Of a DNA stretch of 64,000 nt, positions 34,008 to 41,469 are shown in pieces. The number at the start of each line of letters is the position of its first letter. Position 1 is the first letter of the stretch. The DNA is taken from positions 1 to 64,000 of the forward strand of contig JAXLUK010000005.1 in NCBI GenBank assembly GCA_046329555.1, read 5' to 3'. Both the position numbers and the translations under genes were made by a program. The notes under the pieces were generated by a model. The model saw only the letters and a program-made list of their open reading frames with translations, was not told the DNA's origin and did not search any database. The stretch is from UBA1941 sp046329555. Lineage in GTDB: Bacteria > Bacteroidota > Bacteroidia > Chitinophagales > LD1.

Positions 34008-34820
34008 ATGAAATTTCATAAGCCAAAAATATTAGGGATTGTAAATATTACTGAAGATAGTTTTTCTGACGGAGGGCTTTATCTGGATTACGGTAAAGCT
34101 TTGGAAAAATCTCTCAAACTGGTTGAAGATGGTGCCAGTATAATTGATTTAGGAGCTGCTTCCAGTAATCCTTCCTCCAAAGAAGTAAAGCCTCAAGAAG
34201 AGATTGATCGTTTAAAACCAGTAGCCGATTACTTGCTTACTAAAAATATTCCTGTTTCCATTGATTCCTTTAAATCTACTGTCCAACAATATTTTTTAAA
34301 TAGAAACGTCCAGTATTTAAACGACATTCAAGGATTTTCCCATCCTGAAATTTATCCCGAAATTGCAAAATCAGATTGTAAACTCATCGTAATGCATTCG
34401 GTTCAGCGTTTTGGACCAGCGACGGTTATCGAAACTAAACCCGAAAAAGTATTTAATGAAATAATCGATTTCTTTTCACAACGTATCAAATCGATTCAAA
34501 ATTCAGGCATTTCATCCGATAGAATTATTTTAGACCCAGGAATGGGATTCTTTTTAGGTTCTAATCCAGAATCTTCAATACATGTTTTAAAAAATATTTC
34601 TCAATTGAAAGGATACTTCAATTTACCAATTCTTATTTCAGTTTCCCGAAAATCCTTTTTAGGAGCCATTGTCGGGAGAGAAGTCAATGAACGAACACCT
34701 GCTACTTTGGCAACAGAGATTTATTTAAGTTATATGGGTGTAGATTATATCCGGACACATGATGTTAGGGCTTTAAATGATGCATTAAAAGTACTTGAAG
34801 TATTGAATACCGGTGTGTAA
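34008..34820 (+). CDS. Sul-type dihydropteroate synthase (putative sulfonamide resistance)
   Basis: 270 residues. Dihydropteroate synthase condenses p-aminobenzoate with dihydropterin pyrophosphate for folate. The motifs are those of mobile Sul1/Sul2 enzymes, not chromosomal FolP: GIVNITEDSFSDGG; DLGAASSNPSS where FolP has GGESTRPGA; YLNDIQGFSHPEIYP; VMHSVQRFG; LDPGMGFFLGSNPESS where FolP has GFGFGK; SVSRKSFLGAIVG. Sul enzymes discriminate against sulfonamides, so resistance is a reasoned inference. It is AT-rich, so not a recent copy of GC-rich sul1 or sul2. The cassette begins GTTGGCTACC (33834-33843) and its attC begins GGTAGCCAAC (34866), exact complements. The leader is about 175 bp. Confidence 0.88.
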   Translation: MKFHKPKILGIVNITEDSFSDGGLYLDYGKALEKSLKLVEDGASIIDLGAASSNPSSKEVKPQEEIDRLKPVADYLLTKNIPVSIDSFKSTVQQYFLNRNVQYLNDIQGFSHPEIYPEIAKSDCKLIVMHSVQRFGPATVIETKPEKVFNEIIDFFSQRIKSIQNSGISSDRIILDPGMGFFLGSNPESSIHVLKNISQLKGYFNLPILISVSRKSFLGAIVGREVNERTPATLATEIYLSYMGVDYIRTHDVRALNDALKVLEVLNTGV

Positions 34821-34865
34821 ATATTACTTGACAATTATTATAAAGTTTGATTTATATGAAATTAC

Positions 34866-35002
34866 GGTAGCCAACATTTTGTATAAGTAATGGCAGGGGA
34901 AGTGGTAAATATCAAGGTTTGTAGCCCGCTCAAACTGCGTAGCGGTTTGATAGGAAAGTACCACGCAATCTGCCACTACTCATACAATTTACCGTTATGT
35001 GC
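34866..35002 (+). other. attC-like site of the Sul-type cassette
   Basis: 137 bp. R'' GGTAGCCAAC; left arm TTTTGTATAAGTAATGGCAG; inner half-repeats around AAGTGGTA...AGTACCAC; right arm TGCCACTACTCATACAATTT; R' CCGTTATGTGC. GTTATGTGCA starts the next cassette and is complemented by TGCACATAAC at its end (35999-36008). Confidence 0.85.
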
Positions 35003-35029
35003 AAGCACCAAAAAAACCGCTGACAGACA

Positions 35030-35590
35030 ATGAATCCCCTAATCGACCAATTTAAAAAATATGGAAACCTAACTTTGGAATTGGAAGCCGAACTAAAAAG
35101 CAAAATCAAATTTCTGAAAAAACAAAAAGGAGATTTTTTATTGAAATCTGGACAAGTAATTTCTAACTTGTTTGTAATTGAGAAAGGACTTGTCCGCTCT
35201 TTTTACCAATCGAACGAAAGAGAAATAAATGTTTGGTTTGGTTTTGAGAATACAACATTAGGTTCTGTTATGCCTCTATTTTTTGATAAACCCTCAATCG
35301 AAAACATTCAGTTTTTGGAAGATTCAACTTTGTATTATATTTCGAGTAACGACCTAAACGAACTCTATAAAGTTTCATTGCAAATGAATATAATCGGAAG
35401 AAAAATGGCAGAAGAATATTGTAAAATTTTAGAAGAGCGTTCTTTTTCATTACAAACACATTCAGCCGAAGAACGCTACAATGATTTCCTGAAACGTGAA
35501 CCAGAAGCTATCTTACGAATTTCATTAGGACACATCGCCTCATATTTAGGAATTTCTCAAGAAACACTCAGTCGTATAAGAAAGAAATAA
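35030..35590 (+). CDS. Crp/Fnr-family regulator in an attC-bounded cassette
   Basis: 186 residues. The cNMP-like barrel (GDFLLKSGQVISNLFVIEKG, EINVWFGFENTTLG) is followed by a long helix and a short C-terminal HTH (HIASYLGISQETLSRIRKK). The HTH ends right at the C-terminus, as in related small Bacteroidota regulators. It lies 28 bp after the R' end of the preceding attC and 72 bp before the SMR pump, so it may regulate the pump. Related to, but not a copy of, the regulator at 28790. Confidence 0.85.
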   Translation: MNPLIDQFKKYGNLTLELEAELKSKIKFLKKQKGDFLLKSGQVISNLFVIEKGLVRSFYQSNEREINVWFGFENTTLGSVMPLFFDKPSIENIQFLEDSTLYYISSNDLNELYKVSLQMNIIGRKMAEEYCKILEERSFSLQTHSAEERYNDFLKREPEAILRISLGHIASYLGISQETLSRIRKK

Positions 35591-35661
35591 CGATTTTGAC
35601 ATTTATCAAAAAAGGCATCTCTATTTTATTGTTTCTTTGCATCAGTATAAATAATAGGACA

Positions 35662-35991
35662 ATGAAATATTTATTTTTAGGGTTAGCAATCGTTTTTGAA
35701 GTTGTAGGTTCTAGTTTTATGAAAACCTCAAACGGGTTTTCAAAGTTATTGCCAACGGCTGTTACAGTATTAGCTTATATCACTTGCTTTTTCTTCTTTT
35801 CACAAGCATTAAAATCCATTAACTTAGCTATAGCGTATGCTATTTGGGGAGGTTTAGGAATCGTATTAACTGCAATGATTTCGGTAGTGGTTTTTAAGCA
35901 ATCTTTGGACATTCCTGCAATAATTGGAATAGTTCTAATAGTTGCTGGAGTTATAGTGATGAACTTTTTTTCAAAATCAGCAATACACTAA
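35662..35991 (+). CDS. SMR-family multidrug efflux protein (EmrE/Qac-like)
   Basis: 109 residues with four membrane segments, the normal SMR size. The essential membrane Glu is in LAIVFEVVGSSFMKTS (position 13), and the AYAIWGGLGIVLTA motif with the conserved Trp and Gly is present. Such dimeric pumps export quaternary ammonium or other cations against protons. Start set at ATG 35662; upstream in-frame codons would add a spurious hydrophobic leader. Second gene of the cassette, and it ends eight bases before the attC R''. Confidence 0.9.
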   Translation: MKYLFLGLAIVFEVVGSSFMKTSNGFSKLLPTAVTVLAYITCFFFFSQALKSINLAIAYAIWGGLGIVLTAMISVVVFKQSLDIPAIIGIVLIVAGVIVMNFFSKSAIH

Positions 35992-35999
35992 CAATGCCT

Positions 36000-36127
36000 G
36001 CACATAACAAGGTATTGCCAAAAGCGGGGCTGAAAGGCTTCGATTGAGCATTTGTGCAAGGTTCAACATTCGTACTTCGATTGAACTTTAGTGCTAAAAA
36101 CCCCGCCTTCGGCAATACCCAAAACGT
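36000..36127 (+). other. attC-like site of the SMR cassette, split by IS1182 copy 3
   Basis: R'' GCACATAAC (36000-36008), left arm GGTATTGCCAAAAGCGGGGC, loop region with two GATTGAAC/GTTCAA half-repeats, right arm CCCCGCCTTCGGCAATACCC, then AAAACGT where the IS enters. Beyond the IS the sequence resumes as ACGTTATGTGCC (37836). Removing the IS and one ACGT restores AAAACGTTATGTG, complementary to the R''. Confidence 0.88.
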
Positions 36128-37835
36128 CAGACTGTGAATCTACCTCAAAAAAATAGTTTTCCATAATAGGCTCAAAGGCATGATTTCTGCTGATAGTCGG
36201 CATGAATTACGTTCAGGGAAGTAACCGGCTGCAAATGACAGTTTCCAGTCTGGAAGATCAGATAGAGGCTGATAATCCGGTGCGGTTTATTGATGCCTTT
36301 GTGGAGAAATTGGATTTATCACAATTGGGGTATCAAGAGGTGGTTTTGAAAGAGGAAGGCCGGCCGCCTTTTCATCCCAAATTATTCCTTAAGATTTATT
36401 TATACGGTTACCTTAACGGTATTCGCAGTAGTCGCAAGCTTGACCGCGAGTGCTTTCGTAATCTGGAACTGCAATGGCTCACCGGATATCTCTTCCCCAA
36501 CTATCACACCATCGCCGACTTTCGAAAAGTAAACAACCGTGCGCCGCGCAACACGTTTAAGTTGTTCGTTCTGTTTCTAAAGGAAGCCGATCTCGTTTCT
36601 GGCAAGTATGTAGCCGTGGATGGCACCAAGGTGCGTGCCCATAACAGCAAGAAAAACAACTACAACCCTAAAAAGATTGAACGGCATTTACTGTATATCG
36701 ACGAAAAGACCAATGAATATCTGGCTGCCTTAGATGAAAACGACAAAGGTGAAGTGTCCGTGAACGACATACACACCAAACTTAAACGACTGGCAGAAAA
36801 TAAAATCCGTTATGAGGCGCTGGCCGAACAATTAGAACAAAGCGGTGAACCACAAATCAGCACCACCGATGCCGATGCGCGCGCCTTGCTGGTTCAAGGG
36901 CAGGTGGTAGAAATCTGTTATAATATGCAAGCTGCCATTGACGAAAAACACAAACTGATTGTGGCTACCCATACCATCAATCGCAACGACCGCAATGCCC
37001 TGTACGATATCGCACTGGAGGCTAAAACCAACTTATCTGAAGAAGAGCTGTTGGTGACCAGTGATAAGGGCTACCATAATGCCCGGCAATTACAGCAGTG
37101 TAAGGATGCAGGTATCACCACCATCTGCGCGCAGCAGGAGTTAGTGAACAGCAACGACCATGGCACAACCCCAGCGTACCTCATTACCCAATTTAAATAC
37201 AACAAACGCACCGATACCTACCGGTGTCCCCAAGGAAGTATTTTACGCACTCAAGGCACCTGGCACGTAAAGGCCCGCGATTATGCGCCTTACCGGTTTA
37301 AGAAGTATCGAACACCCGATTGTAAGGATTGTCCCGCCAAGCACCTCTGCACAGGCCGGGCCAAGGGCGGCAGAGAGATAGAAAGAAGCGAGTTTGCCGG
37401 GGTGGTTGAAGAAAACGCCAAACGTTACCGAAAGAACTACGCCACCTACCGAAAGCGTCAGGAACTAAATGAACACGTTTTTGGCACTATCAAACGAAAG
37501 TGGGGGTATTACTACACCAACCTCAAGGGTAAAGAGAAAGTAAATGGCGAACACAGTTTAATTTGCCTCGTGTATAACATCAAACGCACCATCAACATCC
37601 TCGGGTTTGATGAATTAATGAAAAAACTAAAAAATTGGCAACCGAATTATAAGAGGATAGCTGTTTTGTCTTCAAAACAGGGCGATTTTAAGCCCATTAC
37701 AGCGTATTTATTTTTTTAGCTTAAATTAGCAGCCTAAATTTAGCGCGGCTGTAATCGGCTATTTTTTAATTTAGGAGGAAATTAGGAGTGAGTTTAAGTG
37801 GAGAGCAGAATTAAACAGGGTTATTTCACATCCTG
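36128..37835 (+). mobile_element. IS1182-family insertion sequence, copy 3 (complete, 1708 bp)
   Basis: Same terminal repeats as copies 1, 2 and 4, with a perfect ACGT duplication (36124-36127 and 37836-37839). It sits at the G|TT crossover of the attC between the SMR and tet(X) cassettes. It is the most diverged of the full copies. Confidence 0.94.
36202..37719 (+). CDS. IS1182-family transposase (copy 3, C-terminus shortened)
   Basis: 505 residues. A G-to-T change near 37717 turns the GAG of the other copies into TAG, removing the last six residues (ELKLAA). About a dozen other substitutions (for example NNRAPRN, SGKYVAVDG, EAKTNLSEEELL) also set it apart. Catalytic motifs are intact, so it is probably still functional. 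Confidence 0.93.
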   Translation: MNYVQGSNRLQMTVSSLEDQIEADNPVRFIDAFVEKLDLSQLGYQEVVLKEEGRPPFHPKLFLKIYLYGYLNGIRSSRKLDRECFRNLELQWLTGYLFPNYHTIADFRKVNNRAPRNTFKLFVLFLKEADLVSGKYVAVDGTKVRAHNSKKNNYNPKKIERHLLYIDEKTNEYLAALDENDKGEVSVNDIHTKLKRLAENKIRYEALAEQLEQSGEPQISTTDADARALLVQGQVVEICYNMQAAIDEKHKLIVATHTINRNDRNALYDIALEAKTNLSEEELLVTSDKGYHNARQLQQCKDAGITTICAQQELVNSNDHGTTPAYLITQFKYNKRTDTYRCPQGSILRTQGTWHVKARDYAPYRFKKYRTPDCKDCPAKHLCTGRAKGGREIERSEFAGVVEENAKRYRKNYATYRKRQELNEHVFGTIKRKWGYYYTNLKGKEKVNGEHSLICLVYNIKRTINILGFDELMKKLKNWQPNYKRIAVLSSKQGDFKPITAYLFF

Positions 37836-37855
37836 ACGTTATGTGCCATTTTTGA

Positions 37856-39022
37856 ATGACAATGCGAATAGATACAGACAAACAAATGAATTTACTTAGT
37901 GATAAGAACGTTGCAATAATTGGTGGTGGACCCGTTGGACTGACTATGGCAAAATTATTACAGCAAAACGGCATAGACGTTTCAGTTTACGAAAGAGACA
38001 ACGACCGAGAGGCAAGAATTTTTGGTGGAACCCTTGACCTACACAAAGGTTCAGGTCAGGAAGCAATGAAAAAAGCGGGATTGTTACAAACTTATTATGA
38101 CTTAGCCTTACCAATGGGTGTAAATATTGCTGATGAAAAAGGCAATATTTTATCCACAAAAAATGTAAAGCCCGAAAATCGATTTGACAATCCTGAAATA
38201 AACAGAAATGACTTAAGGGCTATCTTGTTGAATAGTTTAGAAAACGACACGGTTATTTGGGATAGAAAACTTGTTATGCTTGAACCTGGTAAGAAGAAGT
38301 GGACACTAACTTTTGAGAATAAACCGAGTGAAACAGCAGATTTGGTTATTCTTGCCAATGGCGGGATGTCCAAGGTAAGAAAATTTGTTACCGACACGGA
38401 AGTTGAAGAAACAGGTACTTTCAATATACAAGCCGATATTCATCAACCAGAGATAAACTGTCCTGGATTTTTTCAGCTATGCAATGGAAACCGGCTAATG
38501 GCATCTCACCAAGGTAATTTATTATTTGCTAACCCCAATAATAATGGTGCATTGCATTTTGGAATAAGTTTTAAAACACCTGATGAATGGAAAAACCAAA
38601 CGCAGGTAGATTTTCAAAACAGAAATAGTGTCGTTGATTTTCTTCTGAAAGAATTTTCCGATTGGGACGAACGCTACAAAGAATTGATTCATACGACGTT
38701 GTCATTTGTAGGATTGGCTACACGGATATTTCCTTTAGAAAAGCCTTGGAAAAGCAAGCGCCCATTACCCATAACAATGATTGGGGATGCCGCACATTTG
38801 ATGCCGCCTTTTGCAGGGCAGGGAGTAAATAGTGGGTTGGTGGATGCCTTGATATTGTCTGATAATCTAGCCGATGGAAAATTTAATAGCATTGAAGAGG
38901 CTGTTAAAAATTATGAACAGCAAATGTTTATCTATGGCAAAGAAGCACAAGAAGAATCAACTCAAAACGAAATTGAAATGTTTAAACCCGACTTTACGTT
39001 TCAGCAATTGTTAAATGTATAA
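37856..39022 (+). CDS. tet(X): Tet(X) flavin-dependent monooxygenase (tetracycline inactivation)
   Basis: 388 residues, the exact length of Tet(X) and practically the remembered Tet(X)/Tet(X2) sequence from its first residues (MTMRIDTDKQMNLLSDKNVA). It has the FAD Rossmann motif IIGGGPVGLTMAKLL, ARIFGGTLDLHKGSGQ, the second FAD motif GDAAHLMPPFAGQGVNSGL and the C-terminal bridging helix region. The enzyme hydroxylates tetracyclines, including tigecycline, using NADPH and oxygen. The ATG lies about 16 bp after the cassette start TTATGTGCC. The other end of the cassette, GGCACATAA (39036), is the exact complement, so tet(X) is carried as an attC cassette, with a complete IS1182 copy on each side. 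Confidence 0.96.
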   Translation: MTMRIDTDKQMNLLSDKNVAIIGGGPVGLTMAKLLQQNGIDVSVYERDNDREARIFGGTLDLHKGSGQEAMKKAGLLQTYYDLALPMGVNIADEKGNILSTKNVKPENRFDNPEINRNDLRAILLNSLENDTVIWDRKLVMLEPGKKKWTLTFENKPSETADLVILANGGMSKVRKFVTDTEVEETGTFNIQADIHQPEINCPGFFQLCNGNRLMASHQGNLLFANPNNNGALHFGISFKTPDEWKNQTQVDFQNRNSVVDFLLKEFSDWDERYKELIHTTLSFVGLATRIFPLEKPWKSKRPLPITMIGDAAHLMPPFAGQGVNSGLVDALILSDNLADGKFNSIEEAVKNYEQQMFIYGKEAQEESTQNEIEMFKPDFTFQQLLNV

Positions 39023-39035
39023 AATGGAATAAAAC

Positions 39036-39166
39036 GGCACATAACAAACAAATTGGCAATAGAGCCGGTGAAGTACTTCTATTGAACTTTTGTGCAATGT
39101 TGAAGATTAGTAATTCTATTCAACATTTGTGCTAAAAGTCGGCTCCATCGCCAATTTGCCAAACGT
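39036..39166 (+). other. attC-like site of the tet(X) cassette, joined to IS1182 copy 4
   Basis: R'' GGCACATAAC, left arm AAATTGGCAATAGAGCCGG, loop with TTGAAC...GTTGAA half-repeats, right arm CGGCTCCATCGCCAATTTGC, then CAAACGT at the IS border. The continuation of the R' end is missing on the far side of the IS. Confidence 0.85.
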
Positions 39167-40875
39167 CAGGATGTGAAATAACCCTGTTTAATTCTGCTCT
39201 CCACTTAAACTCACTCCTAATTTCCTCCTAAATTAAAAAATAGCCGATTACAGCCGCGCTAAATTTAGGCTGCTAATTTAAGCTCAAAAAATAAATACGC
39301 TGTAATGGGCTTAAAATCGCCCTGTTTTGAAGACAAAACAGCTATCCTCTTATAATTCGGTTGCCAATTTTTTAGTTTTTTCATTAATTCATCAAACCCG
39401 AGGATGTTGATGGTGCGTTTGATGTTATACACGAGGCAAATTAAACTGTGTTCGCCATTTACTTTCTCTCTTCCCTTTAGGTTGGTGTAGTAATAGCCCC
39501 ACTTTCGTTTAATGGAACCAAAGACGTGTTCATTTAGTTCTTGCCGTTTTCGGTAGGTGGCGTAGTTCTTTTGGTAACGTTTGGCGTTTTCTTCAACCAC
39601 CCCGGCAAACTCGCTTCTTTCTATCTCTCTGCCGCCCTTGGCCCGGCCTGTGCAGAGGTGCTTGGCGGGGCAATCCTTACAATTGGGTGTTCGATACTTC
39701 TTAAACCGGTAGGGCGTATAATCGCGGGCCTTTACGTGCCAGGTGCCTTGTGTGCGTAAAATACTTCCTTGGGGACACCGGTAGGTATCGGTGCGTTTGT
39801 TGTATTTAAACTGGGTAATGAGGTACGCTGGGGTTGTGCCATGGTCGTTGCTGTTCACTAACTCCTGCTGCGCGCAGATGGTGGTGATACCTGCATCCTT
39901 ACACTGCTGCAATTGCCGGGCATTGTGGTAGCCCTTATCACTGGTCACCAACAGATCTTCTTCAGATAGGTTGATTTTAGCCTCCAGTGCGATATCGTAA
40001 AGGGCATTGCGGTCGTTGCGATTGATGGTGTGGGTAGCCACAATCAATTTGTGTTTTTCATCAACAGCGGCCTGCATATTATAGCACACCTCAACTACCT
40101 GCCCCTGTACCAGCAAGGCTCGCGCATCGGCATCGGTGGTGCTGATTTGGGGTTCACCGCTTTGTTCTAATTGTTCGGCCAGCGCCTCATAACGGATTTT
40201 ATTTTCTGCCAGTCGTTTGAGTTTGGCGTGGATGTCGTTCACGGACACTTCACCTTTGTCGTTTTGATCTAAGGCAGCCAGGTATTCATTGGTCTTTTCT
40301 TCGATATACAGTAAATGCCGTTCAATCTTTTTAGGGTTGTAGTTGTTTTTCTTGCTGTTATGGGCACGCACCTTGGTGCCATCCACGGCTACATGCTTGC
40401 CAGAAACGAGATCGGCTTCCTTTAGAAACAGAACGAACAACTTAAACGTGTTGCGCAGCGCACGGTTGTTTACTTTTCGAAAGTCGGCGATGGTGTGATA
40501 GTTGGGGAAGAGATATCCGGTGAGCCATTGCAGTTCCAGATTACGAAAGCACTCGCGGTCAAGCTTGCGACTACTGCGAATACCGTTAAGGTAACCGTAC
40601 AAATAAATCTTAAGGAATAATTTGGGATGAAAAGGCGGCCGGCCTTCTTCTTTCAAAACCACCTCCTGATACCCCAATTGTGATAAATCCAATTTCTCCA
40701 CAAATGCATCAATAAACCGCACCGGATTATCAGCCTCTATCTGATCTTCCAGGCTGGAAACTGTCATTTGCAGCCGGTTACTTCCCTGAACATAATTCAT
40801 AGCATCAAGCAGGCAGAAATCATGCCTTAAGCGGTATTATGGAAAACTATTTTTTTGAGGTAGATTCACAGTCTG
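39167..40875 (-). mobile_element. IS1182-family insertion sequence, copy 4 (complete, 1709 bp)
   Basis: Same ends. Left flank ACGT (attC), right flank CCGT, so there is no perfect duplication. The right flank (CCGTAGGCAGCGATGACTC, then a GC-rich stretch) belongs to a C/D-family intergenic repeat, so this copy joins the array to chromosomal sequence, probably by deletion between IS copies. Confidence 0.92.
39265..40800 (-). CDS. IS1182-family transposase (copy 4)
   Basis: 511 residues, intact, almost identical to copy 2 (for example AALDQND in place of AALDEND, TPNCKDC in place of TPDCKDC). The sequence between its start and the terminal repeat differs from the other copies (AGCATCAAGCAGGCAG), giving the extra base. 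Confidence 0.95.
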   Translation of the reverse strand: MNYVQGSNRLQMTVSSLEDQIEADNPVRFIDAFVEKLDLSQLGYQEVVLKEEGRPPFHPKLFLKIYLYGYLNGIRSSRKLDRECFRNLELQWLTGYLFPNYHTIADFRKVNNRALRNTFKLFVLFLKEADLVSGKHVAVDGTKVRAHNSKKNNYNPKKIERHLLYIEEKTNEYLAALDQNDKGEVSVNDIHAKLKRLAENKIRYEALAEQLEQSGEPQISTTDADARALLVQGQVVEVCYNMQAAVDEKHKLIVATHTINRNDRNALYDIALEAKINLSEEDLLVTSDKGYHNARQLQQCKDAGITTICAQQELVNSNDHGTTPAYLITQFKYNKRTDTYRCPQGSILRTQGTWHVKARDYTPYRFKKYRTPNCKDCPAKHLCTGRAKGGREIERSEFAGVVEENAKRYQKNYATYRKRQELNEHVFGSIKRKWGYYYTNLKGREKVNGEHSLICLVYNIKRTINILGFDELMKKLKNWQPNYKRIAVLSSKQGDFKPITAYLFFELKLAA

Positions 40876-40945
40876 CCGTAGGCAGCGATGACTCATTTTG
40901 CTTCTGCGCACCGCGCCGCTGCCGCAGGGGGCACGCCATTATCCG
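40876..40945 (-). repeat. Fragment of the C/D-family repeat
   Basis: On the minus strand: GGCGTGCCCCCTGCGGCAGC, GGCGC and, further on, ATGAGTCATCGCTGCC. This is the front quarter of the repeats at 1258 and 20575, cut off exactly at the end of IS copy 4. Confidence 0.65.
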
Positions 40946-40948
40946 GGT

Positions 40949-41280
40949 TCGATTTTCGACGATTCGAATTTCGATAATTCGATCAATTTGCGCTTGCGAA
41001 GTTAGGGCCGGATAATTATGGTTGAGTAAGGGAACGTTAGAAACTTCGACCAGATTTTGTTCGATTTTCGACGATTCGATTTGCGATCATTCGATTGGAT
41101 TGCATTTTCGAAGTTAGGGCCGTATAGTTATGGTTGGGTAATGGAATGTTAGAAACTTCGACCAGATTTTGTTCGATTTTCGACGATTCGATTTTCGATA
41201 AATCGATTGGATTGCGTTTGCGAAGTTCGGGCCGCTTCGTTATGATTTGGTAATGGAACATTAGAAAATTCGACCAGGTT
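40949..41280. repeat. Three tandem copies of a 112-bp repeat
   Basis: CGATTTTCGACGATTCGA recurs at 40950, 41062 and 41174. Units contain TCGA-rich partly palindromic halves followed by GCGAAGTTAGGGCCG and TTAGAAACTTCGACCAG. A related short stretch (TTCGACGATTCGATATTCGA) is at about 45522. A minus-strand frame running through it is a repeat artefact. 41281-41469 holds only the presumed promoter of the next gene. Confidence 0.85.
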
Positions 41281-41469
41281 TCGGAGGAGGCAAGAGTATC
41301 TTTTTAATGCGGTTACATACTGTAACTACTTTTTCCACCAACGCTGCTAACGCAAGACTCCATGGAGTGATGTAGGACGGCGCGACCCCTTATGCAAGCT
41401 GGCTGTTTTACGCTGCCGCAACTATTCTGCGTGAAAATTGTTTTACATTGCTACAAATAAAATCCAACG

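Noticed and set aside
36202..37719. Copy 3 transposase as a pseudogene
   Set aside because: The early stop removes only six residues after the catalytic Glu region, so it is counted as a probably functional CDS.
14024..39170. attC-like palindromes as simple Rho-independent terminators or ordinary inverted repeats
   Set aside because: They lack T tracts, are 125-140 bp long, and their outermost bases pair with the far end of the neighbouring gene module, which terminators do not do.
14000..41000. Integron integrase gene
   Set aside because: No tyrosine recombinase motifs were found in any frame of the region; only DDE transposases are present.
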